From UBA11606 sp049437325 (GTDB lineage: Bacteria > Actinomycetota > Acidimicrobiia > Acidimicrobiales > Aldehydirespiratoraceae): a stretch of 53,556 bases of DNA. The position numbers and the translations under genes were made by a program. Of the stretch, positions 1 through 8,429 are shown piece after piece. Numbering within the stretch: position 1 is the stretch's first letter; the number at the start of each line of letters is the position of its first letter. Under the pieces are notes generated by a model. The model made no database searches, was not told where the DNA came from, and saw only the letters and a program-made list of their open reading frames with translations. The stretch is from the NCBI GenBank assembly GCA_049437325.1, contig JBMTIM010000015.1, forward strand, positions 1 through 53,556, read 5' to 3'.

Positions 1-2
1 CC

Positions 3-971
3 CATCTCGTGATCGACGGCGAGATGACCATCGGTGAACTGGTCAGCTTCAACATCTACGTGTTGATGCTGATTCAGCCGCTGCGGATGCTCGGCATGAT
101 CGTGGCCAATGGCCAGCGGGCATCGGCTGCGGGCGTGCGAATCGCCGAGGTGCTCGACACGGCCCCGGCGATCGTCGATGTGGCATCACCGACCGCCCTG
201 CCGGACCAGGGCGCGCTGGGACGGGTCGAGTTGCGAGAGGTCGAGTTCGACTATCACCCGGAGGCTGCGGGAGCCGGGGTGTTGCAGGGGTTGTCGCTCA
301 CGATCGAGCCGGGTGAATCGGTTGCGCTCGTGGGAGCGACTGGTTCGGGCAAGTCGACGGTCGCCCGCCTGCTACCGCGCTTCTACGACGTCGACGGCGG
401 GGCGGTCATGATCGATGGCGTCGATGTACGCAGCGTCGAACGGCGCAAGTTGCGCAAGGCGGTGTCGATCGTCTTCGAAGAGACGTTCCTGTTCTCCTCG
501 TCGATTCGAGAGAACATCGCTTTTGCCGACCCTGACGTCGATTTGGACGCGGTCGTGCGCGCTGCAACGTTGGCCGGGGCCGACGAGTTCATCCGTGATC
601 TTCCCAATGGGTACGACACGGCGATCGGCGAGCGGGGCTTCTCGCTCTCGGGTGGCCAACGGCAACGAATCGCAATCGCCCGGGCAATTCTCGCCGATCC
701 CCGGGTGCTCGTGCTCGACGATGCAACATCGGCGGTCGATCCGACCAAAGAGCACGAGATTCGCGATGCACTCGGCGAGGTCATGCAGGGTCGGACGACG
801 ATCGTGATCGCACACCGCCCGGCGACGATTGCCTTGGCCCATCGTGTTGTCCTGTTGGACGAGGGCCGAATCATCGCCGAAGGAACCCACGACGAACTCC
901 TGGCCACCAATGCCCGCTATCGCGAGGTTCTTGCCGCTGACCGCGACGTCACTGGCGGAGGTCGCAGCTGA
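3..971 (+). CDS. ABC exporter half-transporter A, C-terminal part (cut by window edge)
   Basis: The frame is open from base 3, so this is the 3' part of a membrane-fused ABC exporter subunit; most of the membrane domain lies outside the window. The visible protein holds the end of the last membrane segment and a full ATP-binding domain: Walker A GATGSGKST (nt 333-359), signature SLSGGQRQR (near nt 642), Walker B VLVLDDATSAVD (near nt 708) and the H-loop IVIAHRP. Two catalytic positions are atypical: the Walker B glutamate is Asp (LDD), and the Q-loop glutamine appears as Glu (VFEET). Such a degenerate domain is usual in one half of heterodimeric exporters. Its stop overlaps the next start (TGATG at 969-973), so the two halves are translationally coupled. 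The substrate cannot be told. Confidence 0.93.
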   Translation, partial: HLVIDGEMTIGELVSFNIYVLMLIQPLRMLGMIVANGQRASAAGVRIAEVLDTAPAIVDVASPTALPDQGALGRVELREVEFDYHPEAAGAGVLQGLSLTIEPGESVALVGATGSGKSTVARLLPRFYDVDGGAVMIDGVDVRSVERRKLRKAVSIVFEETFLFSSSIRENIAFADPDVDLDAVVRAATLAGADEFIRDLPNGYDTAIGERGFSLSGGQRQRIAIARAILADPRVLVLDDATSAVDPTKEHEIRDALGEVMQGRTTIVIAHRPATIALAHRVVLLDEGRIIAEGTHDELLATNARYREVLAADRDVTGGGRS

Positions 972-2764
972 TGGGTTGGTCGATGGCTCACGGCACCGCC
1001 GACGATTCCCGACTCGGCTTGGCCGGAACGGGGACGGTGCTCAAGCGAACGTTCCGTTACGGGCGCACGTATCGAAGCGGGGCGGTGCGTGCCGCTGGCC
1101 TGTTGGTGCTGTGGACGTTCACCCTTCTGGCGGGGCCCCTGCTCGTCCGTCGAGGAATCGACGAGGGCATCGCCAAGGGGGATGGGGTCCAACTCAATGT
1201 GTCGATCGCCATGTACGTGGTGGTGGCCGTTGCGAGCTATGTCTCGTTCCGCTTTGCCATTGTGCAGTTGGCGAAGGTTGGCGAGGCGTTCCTGCGCGAC
1301 ATGCGAACGCGGGTGTTCGACAAGTTGCTGCGGCAATCGATGGCCTTTTACGACCGGGAGAAGGCCGGGGTGCTGGTGAGTCGAATGACCTCCGACGTCG
1401 ATTCACTGCAGGAGCTCGTGCAGTTCGGGTTGGTCATGTTCACGAGTGCTGCGCTGCTCCTGGCCGGTACCACGATGCTGCTGTTCCTGCTGTCGTGGAA
1501 GTTGATGCTTCTGTGCCTGGTGTCCATGCCCGTGGTGGCGGCTGCGAGTGTCAAGTTCCAGCGGGACTCGAACCGGGCATACCTCCTCGTCCGCGACCGG
1601 ATTGCAGACACGCTGTCGGGCTTGCAGGAAGGGCTGAGCGGTGTTCGCGTCGTACAGGCGTTTGCGCGCGAACACGTCGAATCGGCCCGTTTCGCAGAGG
1701 CAAACCGCGATCTCTACCGCACACACATGGCTGCCGTCCGTATCCAGTGCTGGTATCTGCCGATCGTCGAGTTTGCCGGGGCAGCAACGACTGCCATTGC
1801 GCTCGGCGTCGGTGGCTGGATGGTCAGCGAAGACGCAATGACCGTCGGCACGCTGGTTGCCTTCATTTTGTTGCTCAGCTCGTTGTTCGAACCGGTTCAG
1901 CAGCTCAGTCAGCTGTTCAACATGGTCCAGTCGGCGACCGCGTCACTCAACAAGCTGTACACCCTGCTCGACGAGCCGGTGCTCGTGACCGATCGACGTG
2001 GGGCCGTTGCCATCGAGCGACGGGAGCCGATCGTCATCGAGGGTGTCGGATTCGCCTACGGCGGGGGAGAGCCCGTGCTTGCCGATGTCGATCTCGAGGT
2101 CGGGGTGGGCGAGCGCGTTGCGTTCGTCGGTCCAACCGGGGCCGGCAAGTCGACGCTCGCCAAACTGATTGCCCGTTTCTACGATCCATCCGTTGGAACC
2201 ATCTCCCTCGGGAACACCGATCTTCGAGACATCTCCGTTCGATCGCTTCGTCGGGAGATCGTCGTGGTCCCCCAGGAGGGCTACCTGTTCTCGGGCAGCG
2301 TCGCCGAGAACATTCGGGTCGCGCGGCCCGATGCCTCGGACGCAGATGTTCGCGTTGCGCTCGACCGCATCGGCGTGCTCGGGAGATTCGAAGCCCTCCC
2401 GGCGGGCCTCGACACCGAGGTTCAGGAACGCGGCAGCCGACTGTCGGCCGGCGAAAAGCAGCTGGTGTCGCTCGCTCGCGCCGCATTGGCGGATCCTTCG
2501 GTGCTGATTCTCGACGAGGCCACCTCGTCGGTCGACCCGGGGACCGAGGCAATCGTCGAAGCTGCAATGGAGACGCTGATGGAGGGCCGAACGGTGATTG
2601 CGATTGCACATCGCCTCTCGACCTCCGAGCGCTGCGATCGGGTCGCCGTCATCGCGGAGGGTGGCATCGTCGAACTCGGCTCCCACGACGAACTCGTCGC
2701 CTCAGGGGCCCACTACGCCGAGCTGTACCAGGCGTGGGTACGCGGTCTTGGCGAGCGCGCCTGA
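971..2764 (+). CDS. ABC exporter half-transporter B (permease plus ATPase)
   Basis: This 597-residue protein has the normal length for a full half-transporter: six membrane helices within about residues 35-330, then an ATP-binding domain with Walker A GPTGAGKST (about 387-395), Walker B LILDEATSSVD (about 513) with the catalytic Glu intact, and H-loop IAIAHRLST. The signature reads RLSAGEKQ instead of LSGGQ, a deviation complementary to the defect in the partner encoded just upstream. It should pair with that partner in the inner membrane to export a lipid, drug or peptide; the substrate is unknown. The start ATG overlaps the upstream stop. Confidence 0.95.
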   Translation: MGWSMAHGTADDSRLGLAGTGTVLKRTFRYGRTYRSGAVRAAGLLVLWTFTLLAGPLLVRRGIDEGIAKGDGVQLNVSIAMYVVVAVASYVSFRFAIVQLAKVGEAFLRDMRTRVFDKLLRQSMAFYDREKAGVLVSRMTSDVDSLQELVQFGLVMFTSAALLLAGTTMLLFLLSWKLMLLCLVSMPVVAAASVKFQRDSNRAYLLVRDRIADTLSGLQEGLSGVRVVQAFAREHVESARFAEANRDLYRTHMAAVRIQCWYLPIVEFAGAATTAIALGVGGWMVSEDAMTVGTLVAFILLLSSLFEPVQQLSQLFNMVQSATASLNKLYTLLDEPVLVTDRRGAVAIERREPIVIEGVGFAYGGGEPVLADVDLEVGVGERVAFVGPTGAGKSTLAKLIARFYDPSVGTISLGNTDLRDISVRSLRREIVVVPQEGYLFSGSVAENIRVARPDASDADVRVALDRIGVLGRFEALPAGLDTEVQERGSRLSAGEKQLVSLARAALADPSVLILDEATSSVDPGTEAIVEAAMETLMEGRTVIAIAHRLSTSERCDRVAVIAEGGIVELGSHDELVASGAHYAELYQAWVRGLGERA

Positions 2765-2807
2765 GTCGGTTGCCTGAAGGTCGGTTTCGCTCGCAAGCGG
2801 TCCGGCC

Positions 2808-2813
2808 TAGCGT
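2808..2813 (+). promoter_or_regulatory. -10 box TAGCGT for a leaderless oxidoreductase gene
   Basis: TAGCGT lies 7 nt before the ATG at 2821, with no convincing Shine-Dalgarno. Transcription would begin at or within a base or two of the start codon. Same arrangement as many genes in this window. Confidence 0.55.
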
Positions 2814-2820
2814 CGGTGAG

Positions 2821-3870
2821 ATGAAGATCTCGGTAAGCGTCGGCAGCGCCTACTACGACGGTGAGCGTTGGGCGGACGTCGTCGAGTATGTGAAGGCGGC
2901 CGAGCGCTTGGGGGTCGAGACAGTGTGGTCGGCCGAGGCATGGGGGATGGAGGCGGTCTCGTCGCTCGGCTACCTCGCGGCGGCCACCGACCGCATCACG
3001 CTCGGGTCGGGAATCATGCAGATCAGCGCCCGGACACCTGCCATGACGGCGATGACCGCCTTGTCGATGGCGCAACTTTCGGACGACCGATTCGTGCTCG
3101 GTCTCGGCGTCAGCGGTCCCCAAGTGGTCGAGGGGCTGCACGGCGAGGCATTTGCCCGACCACTCCATCGATTGCGGGAGTACGTCGAGGTCGTGCGCAT
3201 GATGTTGCGGGGTGAGCGCGTTGCGTACGCGGGCGAGCACTATGTACTGCCCCGACCCGGAGGGGAAGGGAAGTCGCTTCGCTCGTCGATCCGCCCTCGG
3301 CCCGATTTACCGATCTACCTGGCAACGCTGGGTCCGAACGCTCTCGAACTCACCGGTGAGATTGCGGACGGCTGGCTCGGAACCTCGTTCATCCCGGAAG
3401 CTGCAGATGTCATGCTCGGCCCCATACGGACGGGCGCCGCAACGGTCGGGCGCACCCTCGACGACATCGACATTCAGATCAACGCCAACGTGGTGGTGAC
3501 CGACGAGGTCGACACAGCGATCGAGCGTGCCCGGAAGGCGATGGCGTTCACGCTCGGCGGTATGGGGTCGGCCACGACGAACTTCTACAACGCTGCCTAC
3601 GCCCGAGCGGGGTGGGCTGATGCTGCCGCCCGCGTGCAGCGCCTGTGGGTCGCTGGCGACAAGACAGGAGCGACAGGCGCCGTCCCTGACGAGTTGGTCT
3701 TGCAAGCCTCCATGCTTGGCACCGAAGAGATGGTCGCCGAACGGGTCCGGGCGTGTGCCGCAGCCGGGGTTGACGGCCTCCGTCTCGCCCCCAGGGGCGC
3801 CACCTCGCAGGAGCAGATCGAGGACCTCGAACGCTCCGTCGCAGTGATTCGCGGGGCAACGGCGCGATGA
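2821..3870 (+). CDS. LLM-class F420-dependent oxidoreductase
   Basis: A 349-residue luciferase-like (TIM-barrel) flavin/F420 oxidoreductase. Typical features are the N-terminal beta strand with the YVKAAERLGVETVWSAEAWG segment, TDRITLGSGI, DRFVLGLGVSGPQVVEGLHG, and PIYLATLGPNALELTGEIADGWLG near the middle. The family in Actinobacteria mostly uses coenzyme F420 for hydride transfer to or from small molecules; the actual substrate is not deducible. The reading frame continues far upstream through the exporter genes, but the protein begins at ATG 2821, supported by family alignment and the TAGCGT box. It heads a series of same-strand genes leading to the peptide importer. Confidence 0.92.
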   Translation: MKISVSVGSAYYDGERWADVVEYVKAAERLGVETVWSAEAWGMEAVSSLGYLAAATDRITLGSGIMQISARTPAMTAMTALSMAQLSDDRFVLGLGVSGPQVVEGLHGEAFARPLHRLREYVEVVRMMLRGERVAYAGEHYVLPRPGGEGKSLRSSIRPRPDLPIYLATLGPNALELTGEIADGWLGTSFIPEAADVMLGPIRTGAATVGRTLDDIDIQINANVVVTDEVDTAIERARKAMAFTLGGMGSATTNFYNAAYARAGWADAAARVQRLWVAGDKTGATGAVPDELVLQASMLGTEEMVAERVRACAAAGVDGLRLAPRGATSQEQIEDLERSVAVIRGATAR

Positions 3871-3906
3871 CCGGCAACGCCTCGCGTGGTCACTCCAGCC
3901 GGTGAG

Positions 3907-3912
3907 TACAGT
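3907..3912 (+). promoter_or_regulatory. Possible -10 box TACAGT upstream of the amidohydrolase
   Basis: TACAGT would start a transcript near 3919, giving a leader of about 27 nt that carries the strong ribosome site GAGGGGG (3934-3940) before GTG 3946. Unlike the leaderless genes nearby, this one has both a leader and a ribosome site. Confidence 0.35.
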
Positions 3913-3945
3913 CGCGTGCCGACGCAACGGAACGAGGGGGTGGCG

Positions 3946-5172
3946 GTGAGAACGGTCGTGCGGAACGGGATCGTGCTCGACACCGACACGATGACATACG
4001 GCGATCCCTGTGCGATCGTGATCGAGGACGGCATGATCGTCGATGTGACGAGCGAGCCCGTAGGGCGCGCCGATGTCGACATCGATGTTGGTGGCCAGTA
4101 CGTCGTTCCGGGACTGGTGGACGCGCATGTGCACTTTCGTCTGGCCAGCCTGGACTTCGCCTCGGTGAGTCGCTGGAGCGAGGTCGAGTACGGCATAGCA
4201 ATGGCGGGCCTGGCCAGAGCAACCGTGGAACGTGGATTCACGACGGTGCGGGACCTGGGCGGCGAGGTGGTCGGCCTGATGCGGGCCATCCAGCGTGGCG
4301 CGGTCATCGGTCCGCGAATCGTGCGGGCGGGCCGGATGCTGAGCCAAACCGGCGGGCACGGCGACGCTCGAGGCGGGGACCTCGCCCTCCCCCAGTGCGC
4401 ATGTGCCATGCCGAGTGATGTGATGTCGATCATCGCCGACGGTGCAGACGCCGTGCGAAAGGCGGCACGACACAACCTTGCCGATGGCAGCGACTTCTTG
4501 AAGATCCATGTCTCAGGAGGGGTGGCGTCCCCCAAGGATCCCCTCGACAGCCTGCAATACACACCGGCTGAAATCGAGGCAGCGGTCACCGAGGCTCGCC
4601 ATCGGGGCACGTACGTCGCGGCCCACGCCTACACCTCGGAGGCGATCGCCATGGCCGTGGCTCATGGCGTGTACACGATCGAACACGGCAATCTGATCGA
4701 TCAGTCCACAGCAGCAGCGGTTGCGGCAGCCGGAGCAGTGATCGTGCCGACACTGTCGACCTACGAGGCGATGCATCAGCTGGGAGCTGCCCTCGGTATG
4801 CCTGCCAAGAACCTCGAGAAGAACGAGATCGTGTACGAAGCCGGTCTCGAGGCCCTGCAGACGGCGGTGGAGGAGGGGGTGACGCTTGGGCTCGGCACCG
4901 ATCTCATCGGTGAGACCCAGGAACGGCAAACCCGCGAGCTGGCGATCCGGGCCGAGGTCCAACCGCCGATCGACGTGCTGCGCTCGCTGTGGGTCGTGAA
5001 TCCGGCTCTGTGTCGTCTCGACGGCCGGATCGGCGTGGTGGCGCCGGGCGCATTCGGTGACCTGGTCGTCACCTCGGTTGATCCCACCACCGACATCGTC
5101 AGGTTCGCCGATCACCGAACCGCCCACTCGTTGGTCGTACAGGGTGGCGACGTCGTGGTCGATCGTCGGTGA
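3946..5172 (+). CDS. Metal-dependent amidohydrolase, dipeptidase-like
   Basis: A 408-residue amidohydrolase-superfamily enzyme with the full binuclear metal set: H61-x-H63 (DAHVHFRL), a lysine likely to be carboxylated at 186 (FLKIHVSGG), H227 (AAHAYTS), H247 (IEHGNL) and D319 (GLGTDLIG). The layout matches the Xaa-Arg/Xaa-Lys/Xaa-Pro dipeptidase-like and imidazolonepropionase-like branch, which hydrolyses N-acyl amino acids or dipeptides. Its place before a peptide ABC importer fits a cytoplasmic peptide-degrading role, which is inference. I chose GTG 3946 because of the upstream GAGGGGG; GTG 3940 and the upstream GTG 3886 are alternatives. Confidence 0.9.
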   Translation: MRTVVRNGIVLDTDTMTYGDPCAIVIEDGMIVDVTSEPVGRADVDIDVGGQYVVPGLVDAHVHFRLASLDFASVSRWSEVEYGIAMAGLARATVERGFTTVRDLGGEVVGLMRAIQRGAVIGPRIVRAGRMLSQTGGHGDARGGDLALPQCACAMPSDVMSIIADGADAVRKAARHNLADGSDFLKIHVSGGVASPKDPLDSLQYTPAEIEAAVTEARHRGTYVAAHAYTSEAIAMAVAHGVYTIEHGNLIDQSTAAAVAAAGAVIVPTLSTYEAMHQLGAALGMPAKNLEKNEIVYEAGLEALQTAVEEGVTLGLGTDLIGETQERQTRELAIRAEVQPPIDVLRSLWVVNPALCRLDGRIGVVAPGAFGDLVVTSVDPTTDIVRFADHRTAHSLVVQGGDVVVDRR

Positions 5173-5214
5173 GCGCGTCGCCCTCGGAATCGATCTCGAC
5201 ATCTGCGCGCCGAG

Positions 5215-5220
5215 TACCGT
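5215..5220 (+). promoter_or_regulatory. -10 box TACCGT for a leaderless gene
   Basis: TACCGT lies 8 nt before ATG 5229 with no Shine-Dalgarno, and supports that start over the upstream GTG 5169. Confidence 0.5.
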
Positions 5221-5228
5221 CGACTGCG

Positions 5229-6332
5229 ATGGCGTTGGATCCCATGAACGAATTGGCGTTCTACACACTTGCGGGCGCGCCGGACAACACCCGGGATCTC
5301 ATCGACGAGGTCGCCCGGGCCGAGGCGCTGGGTCTTGGTGGTTGCTTCGTCAGTGAACGGCTCAACGTGAAGGAGGCGGCAACGGTGTGCGGGGCGGTCG
5401 GGGCGGCGTCCCAGCGGATCGGCATCGCAACAGCTGCGACCAATCACAACACCCGGCATCCGATGGTGACGGCGGCGCACGCGATGACGATGCATCATCT
5501 GACCACCGGGCGGTTCTCGCTCGGCCTTGGGCGTGGTATCGAGCGTGTGTCGAAGGCGTTCGGCCTCGGGGCGATCACCACCGCGCAGATGGAGGATTTC
5601 GTCGGGCTCATGCGGCGGGTGTGGGCCGGTGAGGTGGTGGTCGGCCACGACGGTCCGGCCGGGCGATACCCGGTCCTGGCCATGCGGGGCCTGGATCCGG
5701 CCCACATCCCGATGACGTTGACGGCGTTTGGCCCGAATTCGTTGGCGCTCGGTGGTCGATGCTTCGACGCCGTCGTGTTGCACACGTTCTTCACCGATGA
5801 AACGACGGCGCGCGCGGTGGCTGCCGTCAAAGCGGCGGCCGAGCAGGCCGGTCGTGATCCCGATCACGTCCGGGTGTGGTCGTGCTTCGCAACGGTTGGC
5901 GATCACCTCCCCGAGTCGCTTCGGCTCAAGAAGACGGTGGGTCGAATGGCGACCTACCTGCAGGCGTACGGCGACCTGATGGTGGCGACCAACGAGTGGG
6001 ACCCGGGCGCACTCGAGCGATTCCGTCGTGACCCGTTCGTCGCCGGTTTTTCCGGCGCACTCGATCACACCGCCACCGTTGATGAACTGGAGCACGTTGC
6101 CACGCTCATTCCCGATGAGTGGCTTGTGCCCGCCGCGAACGGGACACCGCAGCAGTGCGTGGAAGCGATCCGTGGCCAATTCGAACTGGGGTGCGACGGC
6201 GTGATCCTCCATGGTGCTTCCCCGTTGGAGCTCGAGCCGATCGTGGCGGAATATCGGCGCACACGTCCAGCGGGTTTCTTCGAGCATCTTGTCGCCAATC
6301 CGGGTGGGCTCAGCGACCGGGGAATGTCGTGA
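5229..6332 (+). CDS. LLM-class F420-dependent oxidoreductase (second)
   Basis: A 367-residue luciferase-like oxidoreductase, distinct from the first. It shows the family pattern with an N-terminal strand (ELAFYTLAGAP), GLGGCFVSERLNVKEA, the GIATAATNHNTRHPM segment, and RFSLGLGRGIERVSKAFG. The GLGRG-type motif and overall order resemble the actinobacterial F420 subfamily typified by MSMEG_2249-like proteins; this is from memory of the family. The open frame begins at GTG 5169, inside the previous stop, but alignment and the TACCGT box favour ATG 5229; ATG 5244 is also possible. It overlaps the next gene by GTGA at 6329-6332, so both are expressed together. Confidence 0.9.
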   Translation: MALDPMNELAFYTLAGAPDNTRDLIDEVARAEALGLGGCFVSERLNVKEAATVCGAVGAASQRIGIATAATNHNTRHPMVTAAHAMTMHHLTTGRFSLGLGRGIERVSKAFGLGAITTAQMEDFVGLMRRVWAGEVVVGHDGPAGRYPVLAMRGLDPAHIPMTLTAFGPNSLALGGRCFDAVVLHTFFTDETTARAVAAVKAAAEQAGRDPDHVRVWSCFATVGDHLPESLRLKKTVGRMATYLQAYGDLMVATNEWDPGALERFRRDPFVAGFSGALDHTATVDELEHVATLIPDEWLVPAANGTPQQCVEAIRGQFELGCDGVILHGASPLELEPIVAEYRRTRPAGFFEHLVANPGGLSDRGMS

Positions 6333-7231
6333 CCAGCCGCCTCCCTGCGTTGGCATTGAGCGCCGTGCCTGGCCGCCGAAGCGCAACGATCGAGCTTGCA
6401 CAAGAGATCGAGGATCGTGGCTTCGCCGGGATCTACTGTCCGTCGTTCGGCGATGGCCTCGGGCTCTGCCAAGCCATCGGGCACGCAACCACGACCATCG
6501 AATTCGGCACGTCGATCGTCAACATCTACACCCGTCATGTTGCTGATTACGCCCAGACTGCAGCGTCGATCCACGAACTCTCCGAGGGGCGATTCCGCTT
6601 CGGTATCGGCGTGTCGCACGCACCCATGAATGATCGCCTCGGTATCGCCACCGGACGTCCACTCGCCGACATCCGCCGGTTCGTGGAAGCCTTGCACGCA
6701 CAGCGACGGATCGGGGAACTGCCCCCGATCGTGCTCGCCGCGATGCGCGACAACATGTGTGCCCTCTCGGTCGAGATCGCCCAAGGCTTGGTGTTCGCAA
6801 ATGCGGCCCGGAGTGCCGTTCCCGACACGCTTGCCCGGTGCCCGGAACGACCCGATGGGTTCTTCGTCGGGGGCATGATTCCAACATGCATCAGCGACGA
6901 CCGGCAGGCGGCTGCGGCGGTGATGCGCAAGACCCTGACGATGTATGTCGGATTGCCGAATTATCGCAACTACTGGAAAGACTGCGGCTATGCCGCCGAG
7001 ATGGAAGCAATCGAGACAGCGCAGGCTGCAGGTGATCACGATGCTGTGCCAGCACTGATGTCTGACGCCTGGCTTGCTGACTGCACACTCCATGGACCCG
7101 CCGATGAGGTTCGAGACGGTCTCGAGCAGTGGTTCGACGCCGGCCTCGGGACGCCGATTTTGGTGCCGTCATCGGTGCAGGGCGGTCAGATGACTGCGTT
7201 CGAGGAAATCTTCGCGTTTTTCGACACCTGA
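6329..7231 (+). CDS. LLM-class F420-dependent oxidoreductase (third)
   Basis: A 300-residue luciferase-like oxidoreductase, short for the family but complete: ALSAVPGRRSATIELAQEIEDRGFAGIYCPS at the N-terminus, then TTIEFGTSIVNIYTRH, a typical SEGRFRFGIGVSHAPMNDRLG, and a C-terminal helical part. The open frame extends back to 6119, but it starts at GTG 6329, which overlaps the upstream stop as GTGA. That coupling suggests it works with the preceding oxidoreductase, possibly on related substrates or as a complex. The exact reaction is unknown. Confidence 0.88.
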   Translation: MTSRLPALALSAVPGRRSATIELAQEIEDRGFAGIYCPSFGDGLGLCQAIGHATTTIEFGTSIVNIYTRHVADYAQTAASIHELSEGRFRFGIGVSHAPMNDRLGIATGRPLADIRRFVEALHAQRRIGELPPIVLAAMRDNMCALSVEIAQGLVFANAARSAVPDTLARCPERPDGFFVGGMIPTCISDDRQAAAAVMRKTLTMYVGLPNYRNYWKDCGYAAEMEAIETAQAAGDHDAVPALMSDAWLADCTLHGPADEVRDGLEQWFDAGLGTPILVPSSVQGGQMTAFEEIFAFFDT

Positions 7232-7270
7232 GTTCGCACCGATTGCTGAAAGGTGCAAAGATGCGCCGAC

Positions 7271-7286
7271 TGTGACGTCGGACACA
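7271..7286 (+). promoter_or_regulatory. CRP-like palindrome TGTGA-N6-ACACA
   Basis: The 94-bp gap before the importer operon contains TGTGA CGTCGG ACACA, one mismatch from the CRP/GlxR consensus TGTGA-N6-TCACA; the wider arms ACTGTG (7269-7274) and CACAGT (7283-7288) pair perfectly. If the weak -10 GACAGT (7305-7310) is used, the site would be centred about 38 bp before the transcription start, near a class II activator position. The regulator is not in the window. Confidence 0.4.
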
Positions 7287-7325
7287 GTTCATCGTGGGGG
7301 ATCTGACAGTGGAGATCGAGTTCGG

Positions 7326-8429
7326 ATGACGGCTGCTCCAGCGGACCATGCTGCCCTTGTTGTCGAAGATCTGAGGACCCACTTCTCGGTGCCGGCCGGG
7401 GCGGTGAAGGCTGTCGATGGAGTGAGCCTCTCCCTCGATCGAGGCAGGACGCTTGGGGTGGTTGGGGAGTCCGGTTCGGGAAAGACGGTGCTCGCGCGCA
7501 CCATCATGGGCCTCAATGTGGCCGGGAACGCTGTTACCACGGGATCGGTCATGTACGAGGGGAAAGAGCTCGTCGGGCGATCCCCCAAGGAGATGAAGGC
7601 CCTGTGGGGTACCGAAATGGCGATGGTCTTCCAAGACCCGATGACCTCGCTCAACCCGGTGGTGAAAGTCGGTCGGCAGCTCACCGAGCATGTCCGGATC
7701 CACCTGGGGGTGTCCAAGTCCGAGGCCCGCTCCATCGGGACCGACTTGCTGCGCTCGGTGAAGATCCCGGAGGCCAGCGAGCGGTTCGACGTGTACCCGC
7801 ACGAGATGTCGGGTGGCATGCGTCAGCGCGTCTGCATCGCTATGGCGCTGGCCTGTAGCCCCGAGGTGCTGTTCGCCGACGAGCCGACAACGGCCCTCGA
7901 TGTCACGGTCCAACACCAGATTCTCAATCTGCTCGCCGCTCAGCAACGTGATCGGAACATGGCGATGATTCTTGTCACCCACGATCTTGGGGTCGTGGCC
8001 GGTCGCACCGACGAGATCGCTGTGATGTATGCAGGGAAGGTCGTCGAGAAGGCACCGACCGCAACGCTTTTCAACGAGATGCGCCACCCCTACACCGAGG
8101 CGTTGCTGAACAGCATTCCGCAGACGACACGGCCGAAACACACGCGTCTTGCCGCCATCACCGGTCGACCGCCCGATCTGATCAACCCGCCTCCGGGTTG
8201 CTCTTTTGCCCCGCGCTGCCCGTATGCCAGAGCACGGTGTCATGAAGAAGAGCCGGTACTGCAGATCGCCGGCACCAGTGGCCATCAGTTCGCCTGTCAC
8301 ACGCCGGTGGGCAGCCCAGCGGCAACGGAAGCGTTCGAGGCGAACCTTGCCGAAGGGTTGCCTGCGGCCCTCGTCGCCGCTGGCCATGACGCGGCTCCTG
8401 CAAACCAGCAAACCGATTGGGCAGACTGA
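7326..8429 (+). CDS. Peptide ABC importer ATPase (OppD/DppD type)
   Basis: A 367-residue ATPase with Walker A GESGSGKT (about residue 47), a Q-loop in VFQDPMTSLNP, signature MSGGMRQR, Walker B FADEPTTALD and the switch His in LVTHDLG. The C-terminal extension RPPDLINPPPGCSFAPRCPYARARC is the oligopeptide/dipeptide transporter hallmark with paired Cys. It acts at the inner face of the membrane with the OppF-type partner that follows; the stop and the next ATG overlap (TGATG at 8427-8431). I chose ATG 7326 over GTG 7272 because family homology starts a few residues later; no strong ribosome site decides it. Confidence 0.94.
   Translation: MTAAPADHAALVVEDLRTHFSVPAGAVKAVDGVSLSLDRGRTLGVVGESGSGKTVLARTIMGLNVAGNAVTTGSVMYEGKELVGRSPKEMKALWGTEMAMVFQDPMTSLNPVVKVGRQLTEHVRIHLGVSKSEARSIGTDLLRSVKIPEASERFDVYPHEMSGGMRQRVCIAMALACSPEVLFADEPTTALDVTVQHQILNLLAAQQRDRNMAMILVTHDLGVVAGRTDEIAVMYAGKVVEKAPTATLFNEMRHPYTEALLNSIPQTTRPKHTRLAAITGRPPDLINPPPGCSFAPRCPYARARCHEEEPVLQIAGTSGHQFACHTPVGSPAATEAFEANLAEGLPAALVAAGHDAAPANQQTDWAD

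Noticed and set aside
829..2820. Plus-strand frame ahead of the first oxidoreductase, apparently extending it by more than 600 residues
   Set aside because: This part is the out-of-frame reading of the ABC exporter genes; the oxidoreductase fold begins at ATG 2821.
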